A DNA stretch of 64,000 nt from Bidens hawaiensis (GCA_021521415.1 JAIQDT010001944.1:186001-250000), one strand, 5' to 3'. Positions 34,364 through 47,016 are shown, counted from the stretch's first letter. Translations and numbers: made by a program. Notes: a model not told the origin generated them from the sequence alone.

Positions 34364-35988
34364 TCAAACCTTGTCACCATCACCCTGATCACCCTCCTTC
34401 TTTTCCGCTTCCGCCACCTCGGAAGTACCTGCAGCCTCAGCTTCTTCAACCTTCTCACCCCTCAACATCTTCAGCTTCTTTGCCCAAGCTGCGGAATTCC
34501 AGGAATCCATCACATAGCCCTTTGCTTGCACCTCCTCTGACATCTTGAGCATTGACTCCAGGATACTTGTAGCCGCAAACCTCTTGGCCTCTTCAATAAA
34601 CTCGGCTTTCTCTAACTCGAATGAAGCTTTAAGATGCACAATCTCTTTTTCCTTCTTTTTATGAAGCTTGATCCTTGTGTCTGCTGCATGTTGAATATCT
34701 GCAATCTTGCCCTCAGCCTCTCTCAGAGCCAATTCAGCATCTTGGAGCCTTTGGTGGTAACTTTCAATTCCCTGTTATCCTCAGGTTAACATAAATTTTT
34801 TGCAGATTATTACTCTCAGAATAAATAAAGATACTTACTATTCCAAGAAGACTGGCTAGAGCTTGTAATTTCTCTCCGGCTTCAGCATTGCTCATGTCAG
34901 TGAAGGGTTCAGTCTCAGCTGATGTGGTAGCCTTCCTTTTCTTCTGGGCAACACTCTTTTGGCGAGTAGTTGGAATCCTCGGCTTTGGGGAGAGAGTCTT
35001 GGAATGCTCCTGCTTTACCACAGTTCTGTCCTCAATGAAGTCGTCCAGGTCGATCAGGCTGAAGGAAGATTTAGATTTCGCCATTTCTGTGCAACAATTT
35101 ATCAAGTTATTTTCAAAGAAAGCAAAATCCTGAGGGTTCTATGAAATACTCAGGATACTTACCAGAAGACATACTTTCAGATGATCTCACGGTAGTTGTG
35201 CTAGTGTCACCTATTTCTCCTTCAAATCAAAATTCCCTTTCTTGTGCCGGGATTTTAAACAAAGCTTTGAGCCTTCGATTCGTATCTTTTCTATACCTTA
35301 CTAATCATCAAAAACAATTGCAAAAGAGATGATGTATTAGCACAAACTGTTGCAAACAGAAACTCTATCCTAAGGATTTCCTACCCTTATGAACCCATTC
35401 AATAGGAAAGTTTACTCCATCGGGGATCGAGTCACGACGTACAAAGAAGAATTTATTCTTCCAATCGTGGTTGTTAGCAGACACTTTGGGGACCATGTAG
35501 AGGCGGCTGGTTTTGGATTGGAGGCAATAACGGTGAGACCCGTGTGTACGAAGGTTATAGGTTGCGGCTATATCAGGAATACCTATGTAGATAAAACATC
35601 AGGAATACGCATGTTCATGGGTTCTATTCAAGTGATCTATTGTAGATAAAACTCTCCACACCATTGGCATAACTAGGGAGTAGGAGAAGCCGGTAATATC
35701 GAAAAAATCCTTAATGAGCGGGGAAAATGGATACGAAAGGCCGATTGAAAAAGGGTAATAGAAAAAACAAACCCAAGTTTCAGACGAAAAATCAGCTTTG
35801 GCTTTAGGGTCATATGGTCTAACGACGACCTTAGCGGGTAACAAGCTAACATTTTTGAGAAATCTAATATCGAGATCGTTGAAGAGACACTGATCCTCAT
35901 CAGTAGCAGGGATGTGACCCTGATCGATGAAATTCTCAGAGGTTGTGAAAGAGTAAGGGTTGAGCGATCGAGGGGTTCTTTTTCTCAT
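34364..35988 (-). pseudogene. Antisense ORF region of the Tat-like element
   Basis: Three minus-strand blocks between the 3' repeats and the 3' LTR. Block 35988-35599 contains WVCFFYYPFSIGLSYPFSPL and SYSLVMPMVWRVL, like the 'putative gypsy type' domain found in plant repeat proteins. Block 35105-34764 carries a basic KKRKAT stretch. Block 34732-34364 is a charged coiled coil (EKEIVHLKASFELEKAEFIE) with an acidic tail. The gaps end in AG or start with GT-like sites, so splicing is possible. Antisense ORFs in this position are known in some Tat elements (e.g. maize Grande); their function is unknown. I see stops near 35600, so it may be decayed. Confidence 0.65.
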
Positions 35989-36236
35989 TGTTGTTCAAAT
36001 TAAACAAGAAGCTTCAGAAAACTAGAAGATGAGAGAGTGAAGAACTGACCTAGTTATGAAGCAATGAAGAGATAATTGTGATTTTGAGATTTGGTAATGG
36101 GTTAATTATAACCTAAAAGGACGGTTATAGGTTTTCCTGAATTCGTGCCGCCCTTTCAAGTCGCAGAGATATTTTCAAGTTTAAAATTTAAAATTTTTAC
36201 AGCTGTCACACGCTAACTGTAAAAATTGGGGGCAAT

Positions 36237-36814
36237 TGTTGGGAGCAGATTTTTTATCCTCATGATTGATCATGATTTAAGGATTTCGACCTATCCTGCC
36301 GATGCAAATATTCTGAGGATTATATTTGACTAATTCAATTGTCCTTTATTATTTTTGTTTGTTTTGCAGATAAGACCACATGTTTAATGTGATTATAAGA
36401 ACGTGGGTTTGTAACGGCTTCGTCAACTCGAACGTGGGCAGCAACGGATCATGGGAGACTTAGTCTAGGGTTTATTCCGGATTTCTCGGAATTTCAGTTG
36501 TACCCTTTGGTTTATTTAAATGAGCTGATATGATAAATTAGAACACACTTCACTTACTTAGCTATCAACACTCATTGTAACACTTAGTATACGATCGATT
36601 ATCAGCTCCACTACTTGTAATCACCTTTTTTGTTATTAATAAATAGACTGTGATAGTTTTCACCGTCCGGGGGTTTTTTGTGCCGGAGATCCTCACGATC
36701 AAGGGTTTTTTCCCTCGAAATCAAATCATTGTGTTCACTCTATTCTTGATCAAGCACTCTACCTCACATACGAATTTGATCACAAAATTACTTTGTTAAT
36801 TTTTGACCGAAACA
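36237..36814 (+). repeat. 3' LTR of the Tat-like element
   Basis: 578 bp, TGTTGGGAGCAG to GACCGAAACA, preceded by the polypurine-like AAAAATTGGGGGCAAT (36221-36236). Confidence 0.9.
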
Positions 36815-36907
36815 CAATTCACAAACTGTTTTACCGAACATTTGATTCAATTACGGACCTAAATAGAAGAATACCATTTAGAAACCCCAAAATTAAATCA
36901 GTGAAAC

Positions 36908-37072
36908 ATGTCGGATGAAGTGAAGTTGTACGCCACTGTAGGAAGCCCATTTGTTTCTCGAGTTGAACTTGCTTTGAATCTCAAGGGCATCAACTACGAC
37001 ATCATCCAAGAAGACATCAAAAACAAGAGCACCCAACTCGTTAACTATAATCCTGTTCCCAGTATGAACTAA
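36908..37072 (+). pseudogene. Tau GST 5' fragment downstream of unit 4
   Basis: Begins MSDEVKLYATVGSPFVSRVE and follows the GST first exon for about 51 codons, then ends in a stop after PVPSMN. Upstream DNA (36815-36907) matches the sequence upstream of the fragment at 20918. This shows that the two fragments are counterparts separated from their unit only by the retrotransposon insertion. Confidence 0.85.
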
Positions 37073-37338
37073 ACTAGTTTTTGAGCAAAAAAAAAAAGAG
37101 TTTTAATTGGCCCGTTTTGACCTGAACTCATTTTCACTCGAACCAATTTTGACCCTTTCAATCCATGTCTCATTGATTCATATGGTAGAAAATACACCAG
37201 AAGCTCATTCCTTTTATGCTATGAACATCCAAAATCCTTTTACATTACATAATATGCAAACCTTATGCCATAATATCACATAAAGTCATACAAAGTCACA
37301 ATTGTAACATGCTAGATAAAAAAAACTCTAATTCTCTA

Positions 37339-38570
37339 GAGAAAATTAGCATCTGCCTCCCTGGGTAATATCATCGTGAGATGGATTGACCACTAAAAAA
37401 GAATTTACGCATGTTGTGCCATTGTATTTCTCGGGCAGGTTTTTTGGCTCCTACCATTAGTCAAACAACCGTTGACCGCTAATGTTGAGGGGTAAAGTTG
37501 TCATTTTATATAATAATAATAATAGTAATAATAATAATAATAGTAAATTATCATCATCAGCTCATATGAACAAGAGCAGCTCATCATCATCATCAGCAGC
37601 TCATCTTCATCATCATCAACCTCAAACATACTTGATGTTCTTCATCATCATCAACCTTAAATCCTCAAACCCACCACTAAGTAATCCCTCTTAATCTCAT
37701 CATCTTCATCATCAGTTTCATAACAAGTAATCGAATCTCTCAAATCCTCAAACCCTAGATTTCATCACTCGAATCCTCAAATCTCTCAAATCCCACCACC
37801 AATTGCTTCAATAATTCAACCACTACACCCATAAATCATTCCGATAAAAACCCCTACGCTCTGGGACCACATCGCCCCCATGGCAGCCACTGTCGCCATG
37901 GTTTCCAGTCATCTCGTTTTTCCAGTCATTAGTGCCATGGTAGCCACCGCCGCCATGACACCCACCGCCACTGCCATGGGTTTCGACATCATGGATAAAG
38001 AATTGTCTTTGGAATGAACACCAGAGGCAGGTCGATGCTGGATGGGACGGTTTCGGTGCCGGAGAGTTTTTCGACACGGCCGTGTTTGTATACCCGGATG
38101 GATCTTGGGATTTCTTATTCAATTTTATTAGGTGATGAGTCCATGCTTGGAATGGATGGATGGTGTATGGGTGGTGCGATTTTGGTTGTTTAATATTTGG
38201 ATATGGATAGCAATGATATATTGGTATAGTGATTATTAGTGATGTTGATTTAGATCTTTGATAGGTGTTGATAATTTTCTGGAATTAAAAATTATTCATA
38301 TTATTGTTCATATGAGCTGAACGACATTATTGTTTTTATTATATGAATATTATTTTAATTATTGTCCAGTTTTATAGAATTAAACCCTAATGATAGAAGG
38401 GTAATATAGTAAATTTGTCAAATTTTAACGAGTCAACGGTAGTTTGACTAACGGAAGGAGCCAAAAAATCCTGCCGGAGAAATACAATGGCACAACATGC
38501 GCAAATTCTTTTGCAGTGGTCAATCCATCTCGTGACGATATTACCTAGGGAGGCAAATGCTAATTTTTTG
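37339..38570. mobile_element. Mutator-like (MULE) non-autonomous element, 1232 bp
   Basis: Perfect 9-bp target duplication AATTCTCTA (37330-37338 and 38571-38579). Long inverted repeats of about 140 bp, starting GAGAAAATTAGCATCTGCC and, on the reverse strand of the right end, CAAAAAATTAGCATTTGCC. Both arms contain the pair TGTGCCATTGTATTTCTC / AAAAAACC or GGATTTTTTGGCTCC. The interior has AAT and CAT simple repeats (37510-37700) and a GC-richer patch with CCATGG and GCCACC repeats (37850-38000) that might be captured host sequence; no protein family recognised. Confidence 0.85.
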
Positions 38571-38764
38571 AATTCTCTATAACTGTTTTGTGGTAACAAA
38601 CTTATCTCCAATCATCTCTACTGGTTCATACACTAAAAGTGATACATTTAATTCAAACATTAAACATATTACCCCATCAAAAAAGTTTATAAATTAAATA
38701 TTCAAACCCACAAAACATGCATCAATTTCTTTAGAACAAAATGTTATACTTTAAAGCTCAAAAC

Positions 38765-39150
38765 AACATTCACAAACGAAACATTGACAACCAAAAGTAA
38801 ACTCAAATCTCAATGTTTTACTTATGATTACATAACCATCCTAAAATATCCGATCATCCCTTGACAACATTGATACGTATAACAAAATTGGTTTAATAAT
38901 AATGTTATAAGTCTGCTAATTCAAGTCAATTTATCATCCCTTGACTACATTAATACAACATCCACATACGAAACATTGACAACCATAATAAACTCAAATA
39001 TCAATGTTTTACTCAAGAATTCATAACCATCCAAAAATATCAGGTCATCCCTTGACAGCATTGATGCGTCTAACAAAATTGGTTTAATAATAATGTCATA
39101 AGTCTAGGATAATTTATGTCAATGTATCATCCCTTGACAACATTTTTACG
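38765..39150. repeat. Two-copy tandem repeat, about 192 bp
   Basis: CGAAACATTGACAACC recurs at about 38778 and 38970. Each unit also has TCATCCCTTGACA and AACAAAATTGGTTTAATAAT. Confidence 0.75.
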
Positions 39151-39336
39151 TGTAAAAAAATATTTAGGTTTATGAATAACCGTGTAACCTCAAACAGAGT
39201 TATCTGCAAACTATAGAATATACACTATAAGCAGACTCTCACTTCTAACTGAATAATCGTGTAACCTCAAATAGTGTTTTACAAATTTCAAGATTATAAA
39301 TATTGTACTTATTCAACAAAATTTGAAGTACACATA

Positions 39337-39342
<6 letters not shown>

Positions 39343-39376
<34 letters not shown>
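39343..39376. repeat. (TA)n microsatellite
   Basis: About 17 TA units. Confidence 0.9.
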
Positions 39377-39379
<3 letters not shown>

Positions 39380-41009
39380 ATAGGTCATTAATTATTATAC
39401 GATAATGGTTTACAAATCTTTATTGTAACTAATTTAATAATGTAATGTTTGATTTGAAACTTATAATAGATATTTAATAGTTTATATGTTTTTATTAAAA
39501 GTCATGGTCAAAATTTCTGTAGTTAATAGTAAAATTAAATGTAACTGGTTAGTAAAAGTTATTGTGATTTAAGTTACGTTAAATATGTTTTATTACATAT
39601 CATACCACTTAAACCCATGAATAACATGATTTAATGAGAGTGAAGGTTAGAAAATAGGAGGGAAAATTAAACCTAAGATTGAATGTGGTTAAGACACATC
39701 ATTTTTATTATTTTTGTTTATTAGTATAGGTAGATAGATAGATTAGACAAGATATTTGGACTGTGTTATGTAGATTTTTTTTATGTCAATGGTCCCAAAA
39801 TTGGAGTGTAGTATATTCATGTATTTGAACAAAACTAGAAATAATGAAAATACCGGAAAACCATTAAAACAATTTATATAAACAACATTTGCGGCGACAG
39901 TTTGGGCTTTAGTGGCTACATTTTTCGCTGCTAGTACTTTGAAATGTTGGCGATGTGTGGCAATGCCGTCGAAGTATCGCCATTAGAAGTTTAAACTATT
40001 GGTGGTGATATGCGGACCTAGTGCTTAGGCACATGGGTCAGTTGACCCCTGTGAGGAAAAATATTGGTGCTATAAATACATATATTTTTAAATCTCGATT
40101 GACCACTATGAAATTTGGATGCCGACCCCTGTGAAATTTTGAAAAAGAAAATATAAGAGTTTGTCTTAGGAGATTTGTGGGTGATTTCCATTAAAGATTC
40201 TTTTTACTACTGTAATTCTTTATAAGAATTGAAGAAGTTGATGGAAAAACAGTTATTTAATAAATATGTGGTTAAAGTGAGATTTTCAGTGTGAAATGCC
40301 ATTTATATTAATAAAATATTGAGTAACTTTTTAGATTTTACTAGTAATGCTCTGTCACCTCAGTTGCTCTCCTTATTCGACCTTTCATTAATTCAAGCAT
40401 TACGAAAAGTGAAATATTATAAACAAATCGACACGAAGTCGGTTGGTATCGGTCACATATATACAATGATGGTTAACCCGAACGTCAAAACCCAAAAAAT
40501 AAATTTGTCAAATTAACTTATAAAAAAATAAAAATTCTAAAACGATGTTTATTCGGTCGGTAAAATTCGGGCGTTGGTATACCTTATGCCTTGTCGTCCT
40601 CTTGCATTGGCATGGTTAGTCGACGCAAATTAGGTCGGTTTAGATCACGTTCGTTACGGTTCAAGAATTTAATAAAAATAAAAATAAAACAACATAAAAT
40701 TTGATGTGAACCAATGGGTGGACTTCGTCGGTGAAACTCGGTCGCTGGTAAAACTCAAGCGTTGTCGGTCTCAAACGTTGAGATAGTAACTGGTAAGTTT
40801 GCACGGCCTTGATTGGTTTCAATTACGGTAGAAGAATTATAATGATAAAAGCAAATTAACGTGGCCCAATAAGAGAGTGTCACTTGAACATATAGAAGGC
40901 TTGTGAAACCAAATTTCTCTTTGTAGGGTCCCGTTTTGTATTGTAGTCTTTTGTATTTGCTAAAGTTATTCACGATGTATTTAGTTAGCTTGGCGGTTTC
41001 TTTTATTTA

Positions 41010-41302
41010 TGTTAGGGCCCAAGGCCATGTATGTTGAGATTATTGGGCCGAAAATAATAGAATGAGGCATGGGATGCTTCTCCTATAAATAGGGAAGCAT
41101 ACCCATGCACTCAACAACCTTTTGTCAAAATCTAATATTATCCATTCACCAACTCCTCTCTACTCTTCCTTACTCTCTACTTGGGGGAATAACCACACTC
41201 AAACAAGATCCGAGATATCGGTTCTCTACTAGTGATTTTCGCTAGCTAGTAGTGAGATTGATCCAAGAACTTAGTTGTTTGATCCATTCTATAGGACCTA
41301 CA
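41010..41302 (+). repeat. LTR remnant, probably Ty1/copia
   Basis: Begins TGTTAGGGCCCAAGG and ends GACCTACA. It contains a TATA-like CCTATAAATAG at about 41082. ATTGATATCAGAGC follows, a damaged form of the initiator-tRNA primer site TGGTATCAGAGC. No matching second LTR found in the window, and the 5-bp flanks do not match, so it is a truncated element and not a solo LTR. Confidence 0.55.
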
Positions 41303-42873
41303 ATTGATATCAGAGCTTTCGGCTCTACTAGTTGTAGTTCTTGGGTCACAACCTTGGATTTTGGTCTTGTTTGCATGTTGAAGACTTGTGTTAAAGTGTT
41401 AAAGTGGGTCTACGGGTTCACTTGTTGTTGAAGTTGTGTCTATGTTGGGATGAGAAAATGCTTAAGGAAGATTGGAATCTTCTCAACCTTCTTGAAAAAT
41501 GGCTAAGTATGGAAACCGAGCAAACTTAGGCATCCGAGCAAGCCTAAACTTAGTCAAGCAAGGTATTTTGCCCAAACCAGCAAGGTTATCTTCTTGAAGT
41601 CTTCAAAGTGTTAGTTCGAGCAAGCTACACTTCATCAAGCAAGGTTTTTCTTCTAGTCAAGCAAGATTGGTTTCAGAGCAAACCCTTTGACCAAGCTAAA
41701 ACCAAGTATTTTGGTGGATCAAGCAAGGTTTGTTAATAAACAGTGGTCCAGCAAAATTGAAGGAAGTTAATGAAGAAATCCACTCAAAGGACTTCTAACG
41801 AGAAAGGTTCAATCCCGAGCAAGCTACAGTGTCACCAACACACTTGAACTTTTTCAAATAAGTTAAAGACAAAAGGTTGAAGGGATCCAAGAAGAACAAG
41901 TTTGATCGTAGGATATATATCGAGCAAATTTTGATATTATCATGAAGATTGAAGTCTGCTTGATGGATATTTTCTAAGGATAATATTCTATGTAAAGCTT
42001 ACTCGGAAAACCATTTCCAAGCACACTTAATGGTTATCAGGTCTTCTCGACAAAAGACAAAAGCTTCAAGCTTACTCGAAGATCTGTTTACACTTAGAAT
42101 ATTTTGTAATACATTTGAATATGTTTAGTATCAATCATTAGGGTTTCTAGAAGGAATGTCAGGGTATGCCTATAAAATAAAACTTTAGGGCACGTCTATG
42201 TTAACGGAATCAGAGCGAATATTGTGATTTGACGGCGGTCTTTATCTTGTACAGAAAAGCTGCCAAAAATACAAACATTCCACCTAGAAACCTTAATCGA
42301 TTTTCCTTGTATCCTTCACAATATAAATGGAAATCTTTTGAGTTACTTTGTGTGTGTGTGTGTGTTATATTTATGTCTGTTGAGCAAAAATTAGAGTGTT
42401 ATTGATTCCTCCTTTAACACTCTATGGTTTTTCACAAAAACAGTATTTCGTAACCTTCTTGTCGACACGTTTGTGTGGGTTACGATAGTGATTATTGAGT
42501 AATTAAGTGAGGTAATATGGGACCGATAAGTGGTATCAGGGCTTGTTTCGTTGTATTTGTGAAGAATAGTTGCTAAAAACTGTTGATTTTGAAGATGAAG
42601 AATGACGTCACCTGACAACTGTTCCATTGATTTATGACGTCAGCTGCCATGTTTTTCATTTTTCTCAAATTACTGTTTTATTGAAGTTTAAATGTGCTTA
42701 CTCAGATTTACCTCGATTTCTTTCCTTGTGTGTCTAGTTCTTGTTATTATCCATCCAGATTCGTCATATCTGAGGATTTATTTCACAAATCTGTTTATTT
42801 TCAAAGTTTCTTAAGTTTTAAGTTATATTTTGACTAAAATATTTTAAAACGCCAAAATAATGATTCTGGAACT
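41303..42873. other. Non-coding flank of the copia element
   Basis: Contains many CGAGCAAGCTT-like words (41517-42080), a TG microsatellite (about 42350), a TATA-like CCTATAAAATAAA at about 42170 and, at 42527, TGGTATCAGGGC, close to the primer-binding site for initiator tRNA. The copia internal region therefore probably starts at about 42527, and part of this stretch should be its 5' LTR, but its left edge could not be placed. Confidence 0.45.
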
Positions 42874-44736
42874 ATGGATGAACAAGAGGTGTCAAATAAC
42901 AAAATTTCAAGATTGTTAGGACATGAAAACTATATAAAATGGAAAACTATGTTTGAGGCTGCCATGTGCTATAATGATGTGGAGGTGTGGAACTCCATAA
43001 AAAATTGTCCTTATGTTCCTGATGGTACTGGAAACAATCAAGATGTGGAAAGACAAACGAAGAAGAAAGATGATAGGGCACTGTCTATGCTGAAACTGGG
43101 TCTGTCTTGGAAAATTTTGACCGGTGTAGCTCATCACACTACTGCAAAGGCCATGTTTGATGCCTTTGTAGAAATGTTTGAGGGAAACACTGAGCTAAAA
43201 GACATCAAGAAGAACAGACTGAAGCAACAATTAGACATATTCAAATTCAAGGAAGGTGAAAGATTAAAATCTGTTATACAGAGGTTTGTTCCCATTGTGA
43301 ACGAAATCAGAACCACAGACCTGGGAATAACATATTTTGATCTAAATAAAAAACTTATGTCATCTTTGTCTAGGGAATGGTACAGTGCAAGCAAGTTCAT
43401 CAAGGAAAAAGCCAATTTCCCAACTTTCAAGCTTGATGATGTTATCTGCTTTTTGCAAGCTGCTGAGCATGAGATGATAGAGAATATGATGATTAAGGAA
43501 GACAAGCCAAGCTTTCAAGTGGCTAATGCTCTAAATGCACCAATGGAGAATCTAACAGTCAATAATCAACAACAAGTCTCCATAATTGAAGAAACAAGTG
43601 AATATGGTGGTGACACACCAAGAGTGTTTGTTGCTGGTCAATCTAGTAATCATGGTGGGCAGTCAAGATTCAATGTATAGCTAATTGATGACAATGATAC
43701 ATCATCAATGGCTAGTGGTCATGCTTCCTATGTTGTTGGAAATGTTAATCATAGAAATGATTACCAAGCTCTTTTCTCTATGTTCACAGGCTCTTAGAAT
43801 GCATTTGTGTCCAAAAATCTGATTCACACAAGTGTAGTGCAAGATGATCTTGAACAAATTGATGCTGATGATTTAGAAAACATGGATATGAAGTGGCAAG
43901 CTGCAATGTTGACAGTAAGGAGTAAGAGAGTGTATAATAGGACTGGAAGGTCTTTAGTGTCTGGTCCAAATGATAGAATAGGTTTTGAAAAGTCAAAAGC
44001 AATTTGCTATAACTCTCAACAACCAGGACACTTTGCCAGAGAGTGCAACCAGCCTAGACAATACCAGAACAACAATCAACAAATTATAAGTTTCAATTCC
44101 AAAAACCAAAACCAAGGGCAACAAAGACAGTTTAACAACTTTCATCAACAAAATCATCATCAAAATCATCAACAAATCATCCCACAACAACAAAGAAACC
44201 AGCAATTCCCTCCAAAAAATCCTACCAATCAAAACAGAAACAATGCCAACCAGCCAAGAAACCAAGGAAATGTTGCTTTAGATCAAACACAACAAGATGG
44301 TGTGTTTTATTGGAGTAATCATGCTGAGAATATAGAGAAAGAAAATGTGGCATTCATGGCTATAATTGGAAGTGAAGCAGGGTCCTCTTCATCTCAAGTA
44401 CATTCAAAACCCACAAATCTTGAATTACTTGAAATGAATGATTCTTTGAGAAAAACAATTGGCAAATTGCAAAGTGATTGCTTTAAGAAACAAAGCATGA
44501 TAAATGAGTATGAAAAGTGTGCGTTGATTTATGAGAACCAAGTTAAAAGTTTAGAACAAGATTGTATGGATAGTTACAACATTCAATCACGATACATTAC
44601 TGAAATTAAAGAATTAAAGAAAATGTATCTTGATGAAAAGCTAAATAACACTAAACTTGAAGTTAAAATTGATTTTCTCAAGAACTTGGTGTCAACTGGA
44701 AACATTTGTGGTAAGCTGAAGAAGATCAAGGAATAA
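42874..44736 (+). pseudogene. copia gag
   Basis: Capsid-type part 42874-43680 (starts MDEQEVSNNKISRLLGHENY, typical of SIRE-like gag), a stop-containing gap, then 43807-44736 with a zinc knuckle, a Q/N-rich linker and a coiled-coil segment. The knuckle reads CYNSQQPGHFAREC, so its second cysteine is replaced by serine and zinc binding is probably lost. Confidence 0.8.
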
Positions 44737-44902
44737 GATAAGTATAAAGTTGTTCCTCCACCATTCAATGATAATTACTTATTGAAAGTGGATAAGGAAA
44801 AGAGAAGTGTTTACTTTGATCAGTTCAGAGAGGTATTTAAAGATAAGAAGGAGTTTATTAAGAACTGAGTTGGTTGATGTTGATGAGAAGAGATAGTTTA
44901 TA

Positions 44903-45405
44903 ATGAAAGATGTTGAAACAAAAACTGAAAAGTCAGTTGGTACTCAAGTGACACTTGATGATGAAGATAGTGATTTCTTGAACAGAGATGATTTGAGTGA
45001 CTCAAGTGAGAAGAGCTCAAATAGTGAAAGTTTGAAAGAAAAGAAAAGGAGTGAACTGAAGTCAAAGGACAAGATCCCTTTGTTAACCAAGATCACTCCC
45101 AAAATGAAGAAACATCATGAACAGATGAGAAGGGAACACAAATCATTTGATCTATGTGGTGGATCAAAGGAAAAGAAGAAAAATCAAAGATCAACATACA
45201 AAGTGCCACAAAGAAGGGAAAATGTTAAAGGAAACAAGAAAACTGAAGAAACTATGAAAGATGATTATCTGTATCTTCCCATCTATCCAGTTTTCTCAAA
45301 TCAATATTTGATGTTGGAGAAGTGGAAAGAATGTAAAATTATATCAGAAGATGGTCAAGACCAAGATCTTATGAACCAATCAAAATGGAAAAGATCAGCT
45401 TTGTG
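44903..45405 (+). pseudogene. copia gag-pol linker, left part
   Basis: Lysine/serine-rich charged segment that resumes after the nested element at 51186 (SEEFIPFEINFIDLVT, a WCKICDVYGHHTDSC zinc motif and 51312-51986). No enzyme domain. Confidence 0.6.
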
Positions 45406-46951
45406 AAAATAATATTTAATATATTAATTGTGTCGGGTGAAATAATTGAGTTAGTGAAAATAATAATAATAAAATATGAAAGGATAAGTAGGCATTGTAG
45501 ATGGGATTAGTTATGGACTAGAAAGGAAAGATGGGCCTTTGGTCCATGGGCTTAAGAGAGTATAAATACCCTAGGTCCAACTCGTTAAAGAAAACCCTAG
45601 ATCTAGTTTTGAATGTTTTAAGCCTAAAGGTCCAAACTTTATGGTTCCCTGGGTCAAGACTTATCCGAAAATGGCCATGGGAACTTTTACGGGATTGGTT
45701 AATATCATATCAAAGGTTTACATGTTGAAACAGAACTGGTTAGTGGGTTAAAATCAAACCCGTAGCTGCTGCTGCTAAGTTCGCCACATTCAAGTTCGCC
45801 TGCTGTAGTGTTCGTTACATATAATTTCGCCTGCCATCATGTTCGCTTACACACAAATTCACCTGCTATCATGTTCGCTTACACACAGGTTCTCCTTCTC
45901 TTAAGTTCGCATATATCTAAGTTCGCTTACATTGAGACCCGGATACATGGTGATCCGTATGTGTATATATACGTGTATATACTTAATGGTGTGCATTATA
46001 AGGACCTCAAGAGATAAAATACTAGAATGTTAAAATAAATGAAAACCCTAAATATACTAAGTAAAAGTAATCTAATACAAGGCCATTAGATTAGATCAGA
46101 TGAGTATTGATACGTGTAACTTATATACAGTTAGCCAAGCTCAATTAAAGAAGGGATTTACTATTAACGGAGAAAGAAACAGAGTTCAGGCTAGTTTCTA
46201 GCCCCATTCCTTGTTATGTTTTTGGGGTTGTGTGCATACTCGATGAGATAGTTAATACACTTACCTTAAATGGTAAGTGTATGCCATGTATGTTGTTTAT
46301 GTATAGCTTAAATGTGAATGAAAGCTTGTTGTTGCGTGAACGATCTTCGGATATTGCATGCACTGCCAGGTGATGGTTTGATGATATGATTGTTGTATAT
46401 GATGGATGAATGATGTATGTACGTATGAAACCGACAATTATATATATGGAAAGATATGGCATGATAGTAAGGAAGAAGGGAGATCGGACCCTAATAATAT
46501 CCGAGGATGGAGGGTACCAGACCCTAATAATATCAGAGGATGGAGGGTACTGAACCCTAATAATATCTGAGGAAGATGGGAGACCGGAACCTAATAATAT
46601 CCGAGGATGGAGGGTACCGAACCCTAATAATATCCGAGGTATGTAGGGTGAAACGCTCTTTATAATGCAAGGTTAGTTATGAACATATATGGAAAAATGA
46701 TGAACATGTTAAGTATGTAATGCGTACCTTCGGGAACGTAGTTAAGTAAGTGATTTGATTAACTAGAACTCACTTGGCGTAGCTGACTTTTAATATGCAC
46801 GCAGGTTAACAGATTGAGACAGCTGGTTTGAGCAGGACAAATGGCAAGATTGAAGAGGCTGGCATCTGAAGATTTGTCATGATGTTTAGATATTAGCATT
46901 TATGTTATGTTTTAAAAGACAAGTTAAGAATGTTTGTAATGAATGGTTGAC

Positions 46952-47016
<65 letters not shown>

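Larger units (their letters stand above)
25941..36814 (+). mobile_element. Ty3/gypsy LTR retrotransposon, Tat-like, degenerate
   Basis: About 10.9 kb with two LTRs (TG...CA), a 5-bp target duplication CAATT (25936-25940 and 36815-36819), a primer-binding site, gag, protease, RT, RNase H and integrase in gypsy order, then a long 3' region with tandem repeats and antisense open frames. That 3' organisation and the additional RNase H segment point to the Tat lineage. In-frame stops and frameshifts occur in gag, RT and integrase, so it cannot move on its own. LTRs are about 97% identical by eye, suggesting a fairly recent insertion. Confidence 0.9.
38571..41009. other. Intergenic region, no gene seen
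   Basis: AT-rich, with a two-copy tandem repeat (38765-39150), a TA microsatellite (39343-39376) and low-copy-looking sequence. Short open frames lack family features. Confidence 0.5.

Noticed and set aside
41010..41302. Solo LTR
   Set aside because: Flanking 5-bp sequences do not match and a primer-site-like sequence follows, so it is better read as a truncated element.
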